A DNA stretch of 54,554 nucleotides, from the NCBI GenBank assembly GCA_045546915.1, contig JAZQDU010000020.1, positions 1 to 54,554 of the forward strand, written 5' to 3'. The notes beneath the pieces were generated by a model that was not told the origin of the DNA, ran no database searches, and worked only from the letters and a program-made list of their open reading frames with translations. The position numbers were made by a program, and so were the translations under genes. The DNA is from UMGS172 sp045546915. Lineage in GTDB: Bacteria; Bacillota; Clostridia; Oscillospirales; Acutalibacteraceae. This document shows, piece after piece, positions 7,255 through 16,698 of this stretch (position 1 is its first letter; each line of letters begins with the position of its first letter).

Positions 7255-8691
7255 ATGAACAACAAAAGAGCAAGTGGCGTGCTTATGCACGTTTCATCAC
7301 TTTATGGCGATTATTCAATAGGAAATTTCGGCAAACCTGCCTTTCAGTTTATCGACTTTTTAGAAAAATGCGGTTTTTCATACTGGCAGGTACTACCCTT
7401 TTGTATGACCGACGAGTGTAATTCGCCCTATAAATCATATTCCGCTTTTGGCGGAAATCCATTTTTTATCGACCCCGAAACACTTTATGAAAAAAGGCTT
7501 ATTACAAAGCAAGAGTTAGACTCAGCAAAGCAAAAAACACCCTTTGCTTGCGAATTTGAGCGTTTAAACAAGGAAAGAATGAAACTTCTTTTTAACGCTT
7601 CAAAACGCGTAACCGACAAAAGTGAAATATTAGAATTTATAAACTCCCACCCTTACCTTGCACAATGTTGTGAGTTTATGGCATTAAAAACAGCTAATGA
7701 TTTCACAGAGTGGTGTGATTGGATAAGCAAAACTTTCGACCCCGAGATTCTTTTTATGTGGCAGTTTATTGAGTATGAATTTTTCACAGAATGGAAAAAG
7801 GTTCTCGATTACGCTCACAAAAAAGGTATAAAAGTAATCGGTGATATACCCATTTACGTTGCGCTTGACAGTTGCGACGTTTGGGGCAACCGAGATATGT
7901 TCCAATTAGACGAAGGCTATAAACCCACCGCTGTTGCAGGTGTACCACCCGATTATTTTAGCGCCGATGGTCAACTTTGGGGCAATCCTCTTTATGACTG
8001 GGATAAAATGAAAAAAGACGGCTTTTCTTGGTGGAAAGCAAGGCTCCAAAATATGTTTATGCTGTTTGACGGGGTTAGAATTGACCATTTTAGAGGAATT
8101 GAAAGTTACTGGAGTGTGCCCGCCACAGCCAAAACTGCCAAAGAAGGCAAATGGGTAAAAGGACCGGGTAAAGAGTTTGTTGACATGGCAAACTCAATCA
8201 GTAAAGACAAATTCCTTATTGCCGAAGACCTGGGTGACATAACAAAAGAGGTTGCCGACCTTGTAGAATACAGCGGGTTCCCCGGTATGAGAGTTTTTCA
8301 GTTTGGATTTATTTCAGACAATGACAATCCTCATCAACCACACAACTACATAAATAACTGTATCGCCTACACCGGCACACACGATAACAATACTCTTTTA
8401 GGTTATGTTTGGGATTTAGACGAAAAAACAAGGCTTGGTATGATGGAGTATTGCGGTTACTTTGACCAAGATTGGGACAACTGCTATGACAGTATTATAA
8501 GAACTATGTTCCAAAGTCACGCCGGTACAGTTATATTCCCCATTCAAGACCTGCTTAAATTTGGTATGGATACACGACTTAACATTCCCGGCAAGGCTGA
8601 CGGCAACTGGTCATACCGAATAACAAAAGAACAATTAGAAAAAATTGATTGTGAAAAATACAAAAGACTAAATTACGTTTACAGGCGATAA
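7255..8691 (+). CDS. malQ: 4-alpha-glucanotransferase (amylomaltase, GH77)
   Basis: Transfers alpha-1,4-glucan chains between maltodextrins in the cytoplasm, serving starch, maltose and glycogen use. The 478-residue protein carries the GH77 marks: the start RASGVLMHVSSLYGDYSIG, GDIPIYVALDSCDVWGN, the nucleophile Asp in VRIDHFRG, the acid/base Glu in IAEDLGDIT, and the third acid in YTGTHDNNTLLGY. GGAG precedes ATG 7255. It is the last gene of the operon, closed by the terminator at 8695. No maltodextrin transporter or phosphorylase is nearby. Confidence 0.95.
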   Translation: MNNKRASGVLMHVSSLYGDYSIGNFGKPAFQFIDFLEKCGFSYWQVLPFCMTDECNSPYKSYSAFGGNPFFIDPETLYEKRLITKQELDSAKQKTPFACEFERLNKERMKLLFNASKRVTDKSEILEFINSHPYLAQCCEFMALKTANDFTEWCDWISKTFDPEILFMWQFIEYEFFTEWKKVLDYAHKKGIKVIGDIPIYVALDSCDVWGNRDMFQLDEGYKPTAVAGVPPDYFSADGQLWGNPLYDWDKMKKDGFSWWKARLQNMFMLFDGVRIDHFRGIESYWSVPATAKTAKEGKWVKGPGKEFVDMANSISKDKFLIAEDLGDITKEVADLVEYSGFPGMRVFQFGFISDNDNPHQPHNYINNCIAYTGTHDNNTLLGYVWDLDEKTRLGMMEYCGYFDQDWDNCYDSIIRTMFQSHAGTVIFPIQDLLKFGMDTRLNIPGKADGNWSYRITKEQLEKIDCEKYKRLNYVYRR

Positions 8692-8694
8692 AAC

Positions 8695-8727
8695 AAACCC
8701 GTCAAGTTAACACTTGACGGGTTTTAA
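8695..8727 (+). terminator. Terminator after malQ
   Basis: AAACCCGTCAAGT (8695-8707) pairs with ACTTGACGGGTTT (8712-8724) around TAAC, followed by T-rich sequence. It also stands downstream of the convergent isomerase-like gene. Confidence 0.8.
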
Positions 8728-8733
8728 TTTTAA

Positions 8734-10140
8734 TTATTTTTCACAACTATCGTCGTATTTTAAGTTGGGGAAGTATTTACAGAATTCCTTAAACTCTTTA
8801 CGGTAGTCGCCTTCAATTTCAACAAAGTGATGAATATAAGGACCATCGAGAAGTCTTGACTCAATTCTGTCAAGGTTTTCAAACTCACCCCAAAGGTAAG
8901 TGCCATGGGTCAAGGGGCCTTCAACAGTATGGCAAGCAAGGGGCAGAACCATGTAATTACCGCTTTCCTGGTCGATACGTGCTACGGTATAAGTACCATC
9001 TTTTGCACGGAACCACTCACGCTGATTTACAAGCAATGCCGGACTGTCGGGAGCCTTAACTGAAAGCGGGAACGGTCCACAGTGCCAGAGAAGTTCTGCG
9101 TTCTTGTTTTCGGGGTGACGAACCGTAAACTCGCCCAAGAAAGGTCTCTTTTTGCCGAGTGCAGCCGAAGTCAAAAGGCTTGCTGTGATTGCACAATGCA
9201 TATCACTTTCGCAGGCAACATAGTAACCCATATCGTTAAGTACGCCGAATACTGCACAGGGACAGAAACCGTCGAACATCTGAATAAATCCGGTCCAGCA
9301 CTCACTCGACATAATATCAACATTATAATCCTTAAACAACTTCTTGTATGTAACAACCATAGTAGCCATTGTGTCAAGGTAATTGGGAGTTAAGTCGTCC
9401 ATTTCGTAGTTGTCTTTAAAATACTGCAAAACTTCTTTTATCTCGTCTTGCATGGTTTCCTTAACTTCGTTATAGGTCTGCTGAACAAATGCAAAGTTAA
9501 TGGGGATTATACGAATGCCAAACTTCTCCATAAGTTCGCCTTCGTTCCAAATAACCGAGAAGAAGGGCTTGGGTCTTGCGCCCAACTGACCGATACGCAT
9601 GCCTCTAAAGTTCTTAACCATACATGCAACCCTGATAAATCTGTCAAAACCTTCTGCAAAGGTATCAGATTCTACACGGCAGCAGTTAATATGGCTGAAA
9701 GGAATATGATATCTCTGCATTTGACGTGAAAGACCAAACGAGCCGCACTGCGAATCGGTAGGACGCATGCCGTGCTCATAATATTCGTCATCTAAAGGAG
9801 CCCAAATGCATACCGGCTTATCAAGAGCCTTTGCAAGGTCTGCAGCGGCCTCCTCATTACCGAAGTTAGCATTTATAATGAGAACAGCATCAACCTTTGC
9901 CTCCTTAAAGCGGGCAACAGTAGCCTCAACCGACTCCTCATTGTAAATCAAATCATTACAGCCAAGACCCTTAGTGTCAACAAACTCGACGTTTTCGTTT
10001 GCAAAGTTCTTTTCAATGTACTCTACAAACCTTTTACCTCTTTCCTCAGCCGAAACCCATGTAAGAAAGGTTTTTGCAGGACGCGGTGTGGCATCACGAC
10101 GAAGGGGTACAAGACCGATTTTTACTTTGTAATCAAACAT
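8734..10140 (-). CDS. L-fucose/L-arabinose isomerase family protein
   Basis: A 468-residue cytoplasmic protein of the FucI/AraA superfamily, metal-dependent aldose-ketose isomerases. It has the N-terminal Rossmann-like part (KIGLVPLRRD; DAVLIINANFGNEEAAADLA). The C-terminal catalytic part has candidate metal-site residues in SSECW, ACESDMH and LLWHCGPFP. The sequence is well removed from true FucI. The family also includes sulfoquinovose isomerases and proteins of unknown substrate, so the sugar cannot be named. It stands alone, with no kinase or aldolase nearby to hint at a pathway. Confidence 0.75.
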   Translation of the reverse strand: MFDYKVKIGLVPLRRDATPRPAKTFLTWVSAEERGKRFVEYIEKNFANENVEFVDTKGLGCNDLIYNEESVEATVARFKEAKVDAVLIINANFGNEEAAADLAKALDKPVCIWAPLDDEYYEHGMRPTDSQCGSFGLSRQMQRYHIPFSHINCCRVESDTFAEGFDRFIRVACMVKNFRGMRIGQLGARPKPFFSVIWNEGELMEKFGIRIIPINFAFVQQTYNEVKETMQDEIKEVLQYFKDNYEMDDLTPNYLDTMATMVVTYKKLFKDYNVDIMSSECWTGFIQMFDGFCPCAVFGVLNDMGYYVACESDMHCAITASLLTSAALGKKRPFLGEFTVRHPENKNAELLWHCGPFPLSVKAPDSPALLVNQREWFRAKDGTYTVARIDQESGNYMVLPLACHTVEGPLTHGTYLWGEFENLDRIESRLLDGPYIHHFVEIEGDYRKEFKEFCKYFPNLKYDDSCEK

Positions 10141-10249
10141 AGTAACACCTCATAAATTTTCTGAAAATATTATTTTATTTTCTAACCTTATTATCTAACT
10201 TTTACTTAAAAAAAGCAATACAAATTTTGACAAAAAACAAACTTTTTCA

Positions 10250-11383
10250 TCAATCTTCTGAAGAAAAACTGCCAAGTTCATTTTTAGAAGCCGCTTTTAA
10301 GTACGCATTAATAAATCCGTCCAAATCTCCATCCATAACAGCCCCCACATTACCCGACTCAAATGCAGTCCTGTGGTCTTTTACGAGAGTATAAGGCATA
10401 AAGACGTAAGAACGTATCTGCGAGCCCCATGCAATCTCTTTTTGAACACCTTTGATATCCTCAATTTTATCAAGATGCTCTCTTTCTTTTATCTCCAAAA
10501 GTTTGGATTTAAGCATGGTCATAGCCACTTCCTTATTTTGAAACTGACTACGCTCGTTTTGACAGGCAACAACAATACCTGTGGGAATATGGGTAATACG
10601 TATTGCCGACTCGGTTTTGTTAACGTGCTGACCACCTGCTCCGCTTGAACGGTAAGTGTCAACTTTTAAGTCTTCTTCCCTAATTTCAATATTAACATCG
10701 GCAGTAATCTCAGGCATAACTTCCAATGAAGCAAACGAAGTATGTCTTCTACCCGAAGAGTCAAAAGGTGAACAACGTACAAGTCTGTGAACACCGTTTT
10801 CGCCCTTAAGATATCCATAAGCATTCTCACCGTTTATGGTAAGCACAGCACTTTTTAGACCTGCTTCTTCACCGTCAAGAAAGTCAACCATGCTAACCTT
10901 AAACCCATGTGACTCGCCCCAATGTGTATACATTCTGACAAGCATTTGGTTCCAGTCCTGAGCCTCGGTACCGCCTGCTCCTGCGTGAAATGTCAAAATA
11001 GCATTATTTGCATCATATTCGCCTGTAAGAAGGGTTGAAAGCCTTTGTTCTTCATGACTTTTTATGACCTCGTCAACGCCCGAAATCACCTCATCAAGCA
11101 TTGAAAGGTCACCCTCTTCATCGGCCATTTCGATAAGTATAAGCGTATCTTCGTAAAGACTTTGCAACTTCTCGTATTTTTCAACTTTAGCCTTTTGCGC
11201 TGCCATTTTTTGTTGAATTTTCTGTGCACGTTCAAGGTCGTTCCAAAAATCGGGTGCCGACGCCTGAACCTCAAGAGTTTCAACCTCGCGGCGAAGATAC
11301 TCCAATCCTAAAGCATCGCCAAGTTCTTTAATATCTTTTTCTAACGCGGTAAGTCGCATTTTTTGTTCTTCATACTGAAGCAT
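10250..11383 (-). CDS. prfB: Peptide chain release factor 2
   Basis: Ends translation at UGA and UAA by entering the ribosomal A site and releasing the chain. The 377-residue protein has the stop-codon motif SPF (in RCSPFDSSGRRHTSF) and the catalytic GGQ (in SSGAGGQHVNKTES). In many bacteria prfB carries an in-frame UGA near codon 26 that is passed by programmed +1 frameshifting. Here the matching place (GCT TTA GGA, codons 24-26) reads straight through with no stop or CTTTGA slip site, so this self-regulation is absent. AAAGGA lies 8 nt before the ATG, inside the end of prmA; only 1 nt separates the two genes. Confidence 0.96.
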   Translation of the reverse strand: MLQYEEQKMRLTALEKDIKELGDALGLEYLRREVETLEVQASAPDFWNDLERAQKIQQKMAAQKAKVEKYEKLQSLYEDTLILIEMADEEGDLSMLDEVISGVDEVIKSHEEQRLSTLLTGEYDANNAILTFHAGAGGTEAQDWNQMLVRMYTHWGESHGFKVSMVDFLDGEEAGLKSAVLTINGENAYGYLKGENGVHRLVRCSPFDSSGRRHTSFASLEVMPEITADVNIEIREEDLKVDTYRSSGAGGQHVNKTESAIRITHIPTGIVVACQNERSQFQNKEVAMTMLKSKLLEIKEREHLDKIEDIKGVQKEIAWGSQIRSYVFMPYTLVKDHRTAFESGNVGAVMDGDLDGFINAYLKAASKNELGSFSSED

Positions 11384-11384
11384 A

Positions 11385-12308
11385 TTACATATCCTTTCTT
11401 ACTGCAAAAGCACGCCAATTTTCGCACTCACATTCATCCACAACCGTAAACCCGTTTAAAGACAGTGCCTTTAACACATCGTCCTCACGGATATCAATAA
11501 TACCCGAACAGATAAATAGCGAATCCTCATGCATATACTTTTCAACATAATCGGTAAGAGAAATAATAACGTCAGCAACAATATTAGCACAAACTATATC
11601 AAACTTACCGTCAATCTTTTCACAAAGGTCACCCTCAATGTAGGTTACCTTTTCGCCCATATTATTAATATCGGCATTTTCTTTTGCTACTTTTACAGCA
11701 ACAGGGTCGATATCAACACCTATTGCACTATCGGCTCCAAGCAGTCCTGCGGCAATGCTCAAAATACCGCTACCCGAACCAATATCAAGCATAGTAGTGC
11801 CATCACTTACATACTTTTCAAGCAACTCAAGGCACATTTTTGTAGTGGCATGAGTACCCGTTCCGAAAGCAGCACCGGGGTCAATACTCAGCACCACCCT
11901 ACCATCTTTATTATCATACTCTTCCCAACTGGGTCTAATAGTCAGTCTATCACCTATTTCGGTAACCTTAAAAAACTTCTTCCAGTTATCCGCCCAGTCT
12001 TTATCGTTAACACAATCGGTATCAATTTCGCAATTAATACCCACTGCATTGTAACGTTCTTTCAAATACTGCGCCGCCTCAAAAGGATTTTCCTCATTGC
12101 TGATATAGATATGAATTATCGACACAGTTCGGTCCTTTTGCACTAATTCCTCATCAATAAGGTCAATATGCGCTATTTCCAAAGCATCCTTTTCAAGTTC
12201 GGAATAATCCTCAACATAAATACCGTAAGGCACAACCATATTGGCAACAGCCTCGGCAGTTTCAGTATCTTTCAAAGGCACTTTTATTTTAATTTCAGTC
12301 CATTCCAA
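11385..12308 (-). CDS. prmA: Ribosomal protein L11 methyltransferase
   Basis: Methylates lysines of ribosomal protein L11 with S-adenosylmethionine. A 307-residue protein: an N-terminal substrate-binding ferredoxin-like domain (EWTEIKIKVPL onward), then a Rossmann methyltransferase with LSIDPGAAFGTGTHATT, the SAM loop LDIGSGSGILSIAA and the NIVADVI motif. The best start is TTG 12308, because GGAGGG lies 7 nt upstream and known PrmA proteins begin at this point (K/EWTEI). An in-frame ATG at 12332 would leave that ribosome site inside the gene. It sits between the EamA permease gene and prfB in one leftward operon. Confidence 0.92.
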   Translation of the reverse strand: MEWTEIKIKVPLKDTETAEAVANMVVPYGIYVEDYSELEKDALEIAHIDLIDEELVQKDRTVSIIHIYISNEENPFEAAQYLKERYNAVGINCEIDTDCVNDKDWADNWKKFFKVTEIGDRLTIRPSWEEYDNKDGRVVLSIDPGAAFGTGTHATTKMCLELLEKYVSDGTTMLDIGSGSGILSIAAGLLGADSAIGVDIDPVAVKVAKENADINNMGEKVTYIEGDLCEKIDGKFDIVCANIVADVIISLTDYVEKYMHEDSLFICSGIIDIREDDVLKALSLNGFTVVDECECENWRAFAVRKDM

Positions 12309-12350
12309 AGCATGTCCCTCCAAAAACAACATAATTTAAATTGCAACGCA

Positions 12351-13202
12351 TCAAAAATTAGTTGCAACAACAATTCCAAAAACAACTAACAACGCACACA
12401 ATGTTCGCTTTAAAATATGCTTTTCTTTAAAAAATAATTTCCCGGTTATTACCGTAACTATTACCGAAGATTGCTTTAAAAGCGTCATTATCGTCACCTG
12501 ACTTGCAGGGTCTTCGTTTGCTATAAACAAAGCGCGGTCGGCTGCAACAAACAATACGCTTAAGAAAATTATCCATGGATTTGATTTAACAAATTTTAGC
12601 GATACTTTGGTTTTGGTAAAAATCACATACGCACCATAAAAAATGGTCATATAAAACATATACCAAAACTGCATTTGAGAACTATTTGTTAAACCGGTCG
12701 ACATAAGACTTTTATCCATTGTTCCCGAAACAGCATTTAAAAAGCACGAAATCAACGCTAAGGCTAAATATTTGAATTTAACATGTTCGTCCAATTTATT
12801 GCCTATATTTACCGCCACTACACCAATTAGCACAAAAAACATACCAATTATTTTAGCGCGCGTCATAGTTTCGCCAAGTATAAGCAAAGCCAACAGTACA
12901 GAAAAAACCATTCGAACACAATCAACCACACCATATAGGCTGATTGGCATTTTTTTAATAGAATTAAAAGCGCAAATCCATGCTACAAAAACACAAAACG
13001 CCTTTATCATAAAGAACAGATGATAAATCGGCAAAATATCAAAAACATTATGTGAAAACGGAACAGTAATTAAAAATGACAATGCCGTATGTAAAAACAG
13101 CACCTCAATAATTCCGTTCTTTTCCAACGCTTTTTTCTTAATGCCCTCGCGCGCACCTTTTGCCAAACCATAAAAAAGCACAAGGACTATCCACAATCCC
13201 AT
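12351..13202 (-). CDS. EamA/DMT-superfamily permease
   Basis: A 283-residue membrane protein with about ten hydrophobic segments arranged as two repeats of five, the plan of the drug/metabolite transporter superfamily. Repeat ends show the usual Gly/Glu pattern (ALLILGETMTRAKIIGMFFVLIGV; TGKLFFKEKHILKRTLCALLVVFGI). Such permeases export amino acids, sugars or other small molecules; the substrate cannot be told from sequence. It lies 35 nt after the LOG gene and about 40 nt before prmA, in the same direction. Confidence 0.85.
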   Translation of the reverse strand: MGLWIVLVLFYGLAKGAREGIKKKALEKNGIIEVLFLHTALSFLITVPFSHNVFDILPIYHLFFMIKAFCVFVAWICAFNSIKKMPISLYGVVDCVRMVFSVLLALLILGETMTRAKIIGMFFVLIGVVAVNIGNKLDEHVKFKYLALALISCFLNAVSGTMDKSLMSTGLTNSSQMQFWYMFYMTIFYGAYVIFTKTKVSLKFVKSNPWIIFLSVLFVAADRALFIANEDPASQVTIMTLLKQSSVIVTVITGKLFFKEKHILKRTLCALLVVFGIVVATNF

Positions 13203-13237
13203 ATTTTAAACCTCTGGTTCTAAAACAATTTTCAAAT

Positions 13238-13777
13238 TCAAGCGTTGGTTTCTACGTAATTCAAAACACTATCAATATCGTCTGAAACGAAAATAATATC
13301 TCTTACACTTTCGGCTATAAAGCCATCGTTAATACCCTTTTCGAGCATACTTACAAAGCCATCATAATACCCAAGATAATTAAGAATTGCAATGGGTTTT
13401 GCATGACGTTTTAAATTGTGAAGCGTAAGAATCTCGAAAAGTTCATCAAAAGTTCCGATGCCACCGGGAGTGACAATAAAACAATCCGAACTTTCTTCTA
13501 AAGTGCGTTTTCTTTCCCTCATTGTTTCGGTAAAAACAGTTTCATCGCTATATTCAAAAAGTGCACCGTCAACATTAAAAAACGATGGAACAACTGCCTT
13601 AATTTTGCCGTTCATAGAATGTACCCCTCTGGCAACTGCACCCATAAGCCCGTCATCTCCACCGCCAAAAACAAGTGAATGACCTCGCTCGGCCATTTTG
13701 CGGCCCAACTCTTCACCATTTTTTATATATCGAATATCAATTTTACTACTTGCTGCACCATAAACACAAATTCTCAT
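13238..13777 (-). CDS. LOG family nucleotide 5'-monophosphate phosphoribohydrolase
   Basis: A 179-residue Rossmann-fold protein of the LOG (lonely guy) family, which cleaves the base from nucleoside monophosphates such as cytokinin ribotides or AMP. It shows the nucleotide loop LVFGGGDDGLMGAVARG and the catalytic motif PGGIGTFDELFE, with an RER stretch before it (TMRERKRTLEE). Length is normal. It is the first gene of a leftward operon with its own promoter at 13806-13833 and an inverted repeat just upstream of the -35 box. Confidence 0.9.
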   Translation of the reverse strand: MRICVYGAASSKIDIRYIKNGEELGRKMAERGHSLVFGGGDDGLMGAVARGVHSMNGKIKAVVPSFFNVDGALFEYSDETVFTETMRERKRTLEESSDCFIVTPGGIGTFDELFEILTLHNLKRHAKPIAILNYLGYYDGFVSMLEKGINDGFIAESVRDIIFVSDDIDSVLNYVETNA

Positions 13778-13805
13778 AAAATCACCTTTATATTATATTA
13801 ATATT

Positions 13806-13847
13806 ATTATAGACTAAGTATATGAAAAATCAAGTGTATTTTACACT
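13806..13847 (-). promoter_or_regulatory. Promoter and possible operator of the LOG-EamA-prmA-prfB operon
   Basis: On the minus strand TTGATT (13833-13828) and TATAAT (13811-13806) are 16 nt apart. A perfect inverted repeat AGTGTA-TTT-TACACT (13833-13847) touches the -35 box and may bind a regulator. Confidence 0.55.
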
Positions 13848-13866
13848 AAAGATTATCAAAAAGGTA

Positions 13867-13895
13867 TTGTAAAATAATAATTAGTGTAGTATAAT
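13867..13895 (+). promoter_or_regulatory. Promoter of the SRP RNA gene
   Basis: TTGTAA (13867-13872), 17 nt, then a perfect TATAAT (13890-13895) place the start about 7-10 bases before the SRP RNA stem. Confidence 0.7.
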
Positions 13896-13905
13896 ACCTT
13901 GTAGT

Positions 13906-14041
13906 ACGCTTTAAAGCGTGCGAACGGTCGGGTCCTGTGCGACGGGGTGCCGTGAACCATGTCAGGCGGGGAACCGAGCAGCATTAAGCGGTTATTCTCG
14001 TGTGCCGCAGCAAACTCGGTCGTTCGTACGCTTTAAGGCGT
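13906..14041 (+). ncRNA. ffs: Signal recognition particle RNA (4.5S-like, small type)
   Basis: The apical helix that binds Ffh is plain: GTCAGG, then CGG-GGAA-CCG, then AGCAGC, giving the conserved internal loop and a GGAA tetraloop. The ends form a long stem: 13912-13932 pairs with 14015-14035 over about 21 bp including G-U pairs. No Alu domain is visible, so this is the small bacterial form. It lies directly upstream of dnaX, the same order as in Bacillus subtilis. Exact ends are uncertain by several bases. Confidence 0.9.
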
Positions 14042-14074
14042 AATTTAATTATTACAGTAAAAGGAGAGCATAAA

Positions 14075-15700
14075 ATGTATCAGGCACTTTACAGAAAATA
14101 TCGTCCTTGTAAATTCTCTGATGTTGTCGGTCAGGAGCACATTACTTCGATTTTGAAAAATGAGCTTAAATCCGGCAAAATTTTTCATGCCTACCTTTTC
14201 ACCGGCCCCAGAGGTACCGGTAAAACAAGTTGTGCAAAAATTCTTGCCAAAGCAGTAAACTGTTTGTCCCCTATTGATGGTGACGCTTGTCTTGAATGTG
14301 ACTCTTGCCGTGCGATTGACAACGGTGACGTTCTCGATATAACCGAAATCGACGCTGCTTCGAACAACGGTGTAGAAAACATTAGAGACCTTAAAGAGCA
14401 GGTTTCATATACACCTACTTCAGCAAAATACCGCGTTTATATTATTGACGAGGTGCATATGCTGTCCATAGGTGCTTTCAATGCCCTGCTTAAAACATTG
14501 GAAGAACCACCCCAACACATTGTGTTTATTTTGGCCACTACCGAAGTGCATAAACTTCCTGCAACTATTCTTTCACGTTGTCAAAGGTTTGATTTTCACA
14601 GAATTGAGTCTGAGGCTATAAGCCAAAGACTTATTGATATTGCAAATAAAGAAGGCTTTTCAATAGAACCTGCCGCTGCAAATATGATTGCGGCATTATC
14701 CGACGGAGGTATGCGTGATGCTTTATCAACGCTTGACCTTTGTGCTGCAAGGACTAATAACATCACCGAAAATGATGTTATGCAGGTTTGCCGTGTAGCG
14801 GGTAACGACTACTGTCTATCAATTGCAGATATGATTTTAAAGTGTGACAGCGGTGCGGCACTCAGTAAAATTGACCAACTACACAAATCCGCAGTTGATT
14901 TGAGTCGCCTTTGCAGTGAACTTATCACTCATTATCGTAACCTTATGATTGCCAAGTCGGTTAAAGACCCTGCCAATCTTATTATATGTGCTCCCAAAGT
15001 TTTGGAAGAACTTAAAGCACAAGCGGTTAACTACCCTATCGAGGGTATTGTGAATGCAATAAATACTCTTGTAACAGCACTTGACCGCATGAGCATTTCC
15101 GACCGCAGAACCGAACTTGAAACTGCAGTTGTAAAACTCTGCACACCCGAACTCGACAATTCTTTATCGGCAATACTTGACCGAATAGAGAGAATCGAAA
15201 GAAAATTGAAATATGCATCAAGTGTACCGTCTTCGGAATACTGTGCGCCTGAAAAAGACAAGCCTAACGGCACAATATGCGAACCTTCAAAAACAGAAAA
15301 TATTGAAGAAGTCAGCAAATCGGAAATAGAATTATCAGAGCAGACCGCACCTAAAATCAATCCGATTTCTACATCTGAAATGCCTTTTGATGCTTGGGAA
15401 GACGTTGTAGCAGAGTTAAACAAAACAGCACCGCTTATGGCTGCTACCCTTTCAGGTTCAAAAGCATACGTAAAAGACGATTTATTGCTGATTGATTCGG
15501 AAAACGACCAATTCTTCTCGTTGATGAGAAACGAAAATCCCATCTATCGCAAACAAATTAAAGATGCTGTGCAATCGGTAGTTGGAAGGTCGTTCCGTTT
15601 AGGACCATACAAGAAAAAACAAGAAACGGTATCAACCGACCCGTTGGAAAACATAATGCAAAAATTAAAAGCACTCGAAGTGCCAAACAATGAGCAGTAA
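14075..15700 (+). CDS. dnaX: DNA polymerase III subunit gamma/tau
   Basis: Clamp-loader ATPase that places the sliding clamp at the replication fork. A 541-residue protein: AAA+ domain with Walker A GPRGTGKTS, a zinc module with four Cys (NCLSP.., ACLECDSC), Walker B IIDEVHML and sensor LATTEVHKLP. A collar domain follows, then an acidic linker and the C-terminal tau part. The start is ATG 14075 with AAGGAG upstream; a longer in-frame stretch from 14000 lies inside the SRP RNA and is not coding. No obvious A-rich slip site in the middle of the gene was seen, so a separate gamma form is not predicted. First protein gene of the dnaX-ybaB-recR cluster. Confidence 0.95.
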   Translation: MYQALYRKYRPCKFSDVVGQEHITSILKNELKSGKIFHAYLFTGPRGTGKTSCAKILAKAVNCLSPIDGDACLECDSCRAIDNGDVLDITEIDAASNNGVENIRDLKEQVSYTPTSAKYRVYIIDEVHMLSIGAFNALLKTLEEPPQHIVFILATTEVHKLPATILSRCQRFDFHRIESEAISQRLIDIANKEGFSIEPAAANMIAALSDGGMRDALSTLDLCAARTNNITENDVMQVCRVAGNDYCLSIADMILKCDSGAALSKIDQLHKSAVDLSRLCSELITHYRNLMIAKSVKDPANLIICAPKVLEELKAQAVNYPIEGIVNAINTLVTALDRMSISDRRTELETAVVKLCTPELDNSLSAILDRIERIERKLKYASSVPSSEYCAPEKDKPNGTICEPSKTENIEEVSKSEIELSEQTAPKINPISTSEMPFDAWEDVVAELNKTAPLMAATLSGSKAYVKDDLLLIDSENDQFFSLMRNENPIYRKQIKDAVQSVVGRSFRLGPYKKKQETVSTDPLENIMQKLKALEVPNNEQ

Positions 15701-15743
15701 TTAGCCCCTAAAAAGGTAACAAATATATGAAAAAGGTGAAATT

Positions 15744-16082
15744 ATGAAAGCAAGAATCCCTGGAGGCGGCGGACAAAGTCAGGCTGCTATGCTTAAACAA
15801 GTACAAAAAATGCAGGAAGATATGGCAAATCTTCAGGCTGATATTGAAGAGCGCGAGTTTTCGGCAACTGCCGGAGGCGGTATGGTTGAAGTTACATTTA
15901 ACGGCCGTCATGAGATGAAAAAAATCACCATTAATCCCGACGCTGTCGACCCTGACGATGTAGAAATGCTTGAAGACTACATCACAATAGCCATCAACGA
16001 GGTAATGAAAAACATTGCCGAAACCAGCGAAAGAGAAATGGGCGCCATTACCGGCGGTCTTAATATCCCGGGTCTTTTCTGA
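15744..16082 (+). CDS. YbaB/EbfC family nucleoid-associated protein
   Basis: A 112-residue DNA-binding protein of the YbaB/EbfC family, which forms tweezer-like dimers on DNA. The N-terminus is Gly/Gln-rich; the helical core MLKQVQKMQEDMANLQADIEER and the strand GGGMVEVTFNGRHEMKKI are typical. Its place between dnaX and recR is widely conserved in bacteria. The stop codon overlaps the recR start by one base (TGATG), indicating coupled translation. Confidence 0.93.
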   Translation: MKARIPGGGGQSQAAMLKQVQKMQEDMANLQADIEEREFSATAGGGMVEVTFNGRHEMKKITINPDAVDPDDVEMLEDYITIAINEVMKNIAETSEREMGAITGGLNIPGLF

Positions 16083-16681
16083 TGGCTTACAGTGTAGCAC
16101 CTCTTGATAAACTGATTGAGCAGTTCGAACGTTTGCCCGGTATCGGCAAAAAAACTGCCCGAAGGCTTGCCTACTTTGTTATAACAAGGCAAGACAATAT
16201 GGCTCAAAAGTTTTCCGATGCCTTACTTGAGGCAAAAGCAAAAATCGGTTACTGCAAAATTTGTCAAAATCTTACTGACGGTGAAGTTTGTTCTATTTGC
16301 GGCTCACACGACCGCGACCGCAGTATAATATGTGTTGTGGAAGATTCTCAGGATGTTATGGCCTTTGAACGCACCCGTGAATACAAAGGGCTTTATCACG
16401 TATTACACGGCGTTCTTTCCCCTCTTGACGGAATAGGTCCCGACCAACTGAAAATCAGAGAACTTATGTCAAGATTATCCTCCGGTGAGGTCACCGAAAT
16501 TGTAGTGGCTACAAACCCCACTGTCGAAGGTGAGGCTACGGCGAGTTATATTTCTCGCCTTGTCAAAACCATGGGCATAAAGGTGACCCGCCCCGCTTTA
16601 GGTATTCCCGTAGGAGGAGACTTGGAATATGCCGACGAAGTAACCTTAACAAGGGCTTTTGAAGGAAGAAACGAACTTTAA
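16082..16681 (+). CDS. recR: Recombination mediator protein RecR
   Basis: Works with RecO and RecF to load RecA on gapped DNA during repair. A 199-residue protein with an N-terminal helix-hairpin-helix (LPGIGKKTARRLA), a four-Cys zinc motif (YCKIC ... CSICG), a Toprim domain (ICVVEDSQDVMAFE ... ATNPTVEGEATASYI) and the C-terminal Walker-B-like end (GGDLEYADEVTLTRAFEGR). Length is normal. It overlaps ybaB by one base. Confidence 0.96.
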   Translation: MAYSVAPLDKLIEQFERLPGIGKKTARRLAYFVITRQDNMAQKFSDALLEAKAKIGYCKICQNLTDGEVCSICGSHDRDRSIICVVEDSQDVMAFERTREYKGLYHVLHGVLSPLDGIGPDQLKIRELMSRLSSGEVTEIVVATNPTVEGEATASYISRLVKTMGIKVTRPALGIPVGGDLEYADEVTLTRAFEGRNEL

Positions 16682-16698
16682 AAAGGAGTTTAAATTTT

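Noticed and set aside
11529..12146. A 205-residue frame opposite prmA
   Set aside because: Low-complexity antisense reading of prmA; no start signals.
14000..14074. An N-terminal extension of DnaX
   Set aside because: It lies within the SRP RNA, and AAGGAG directly precedes ATG 14075.
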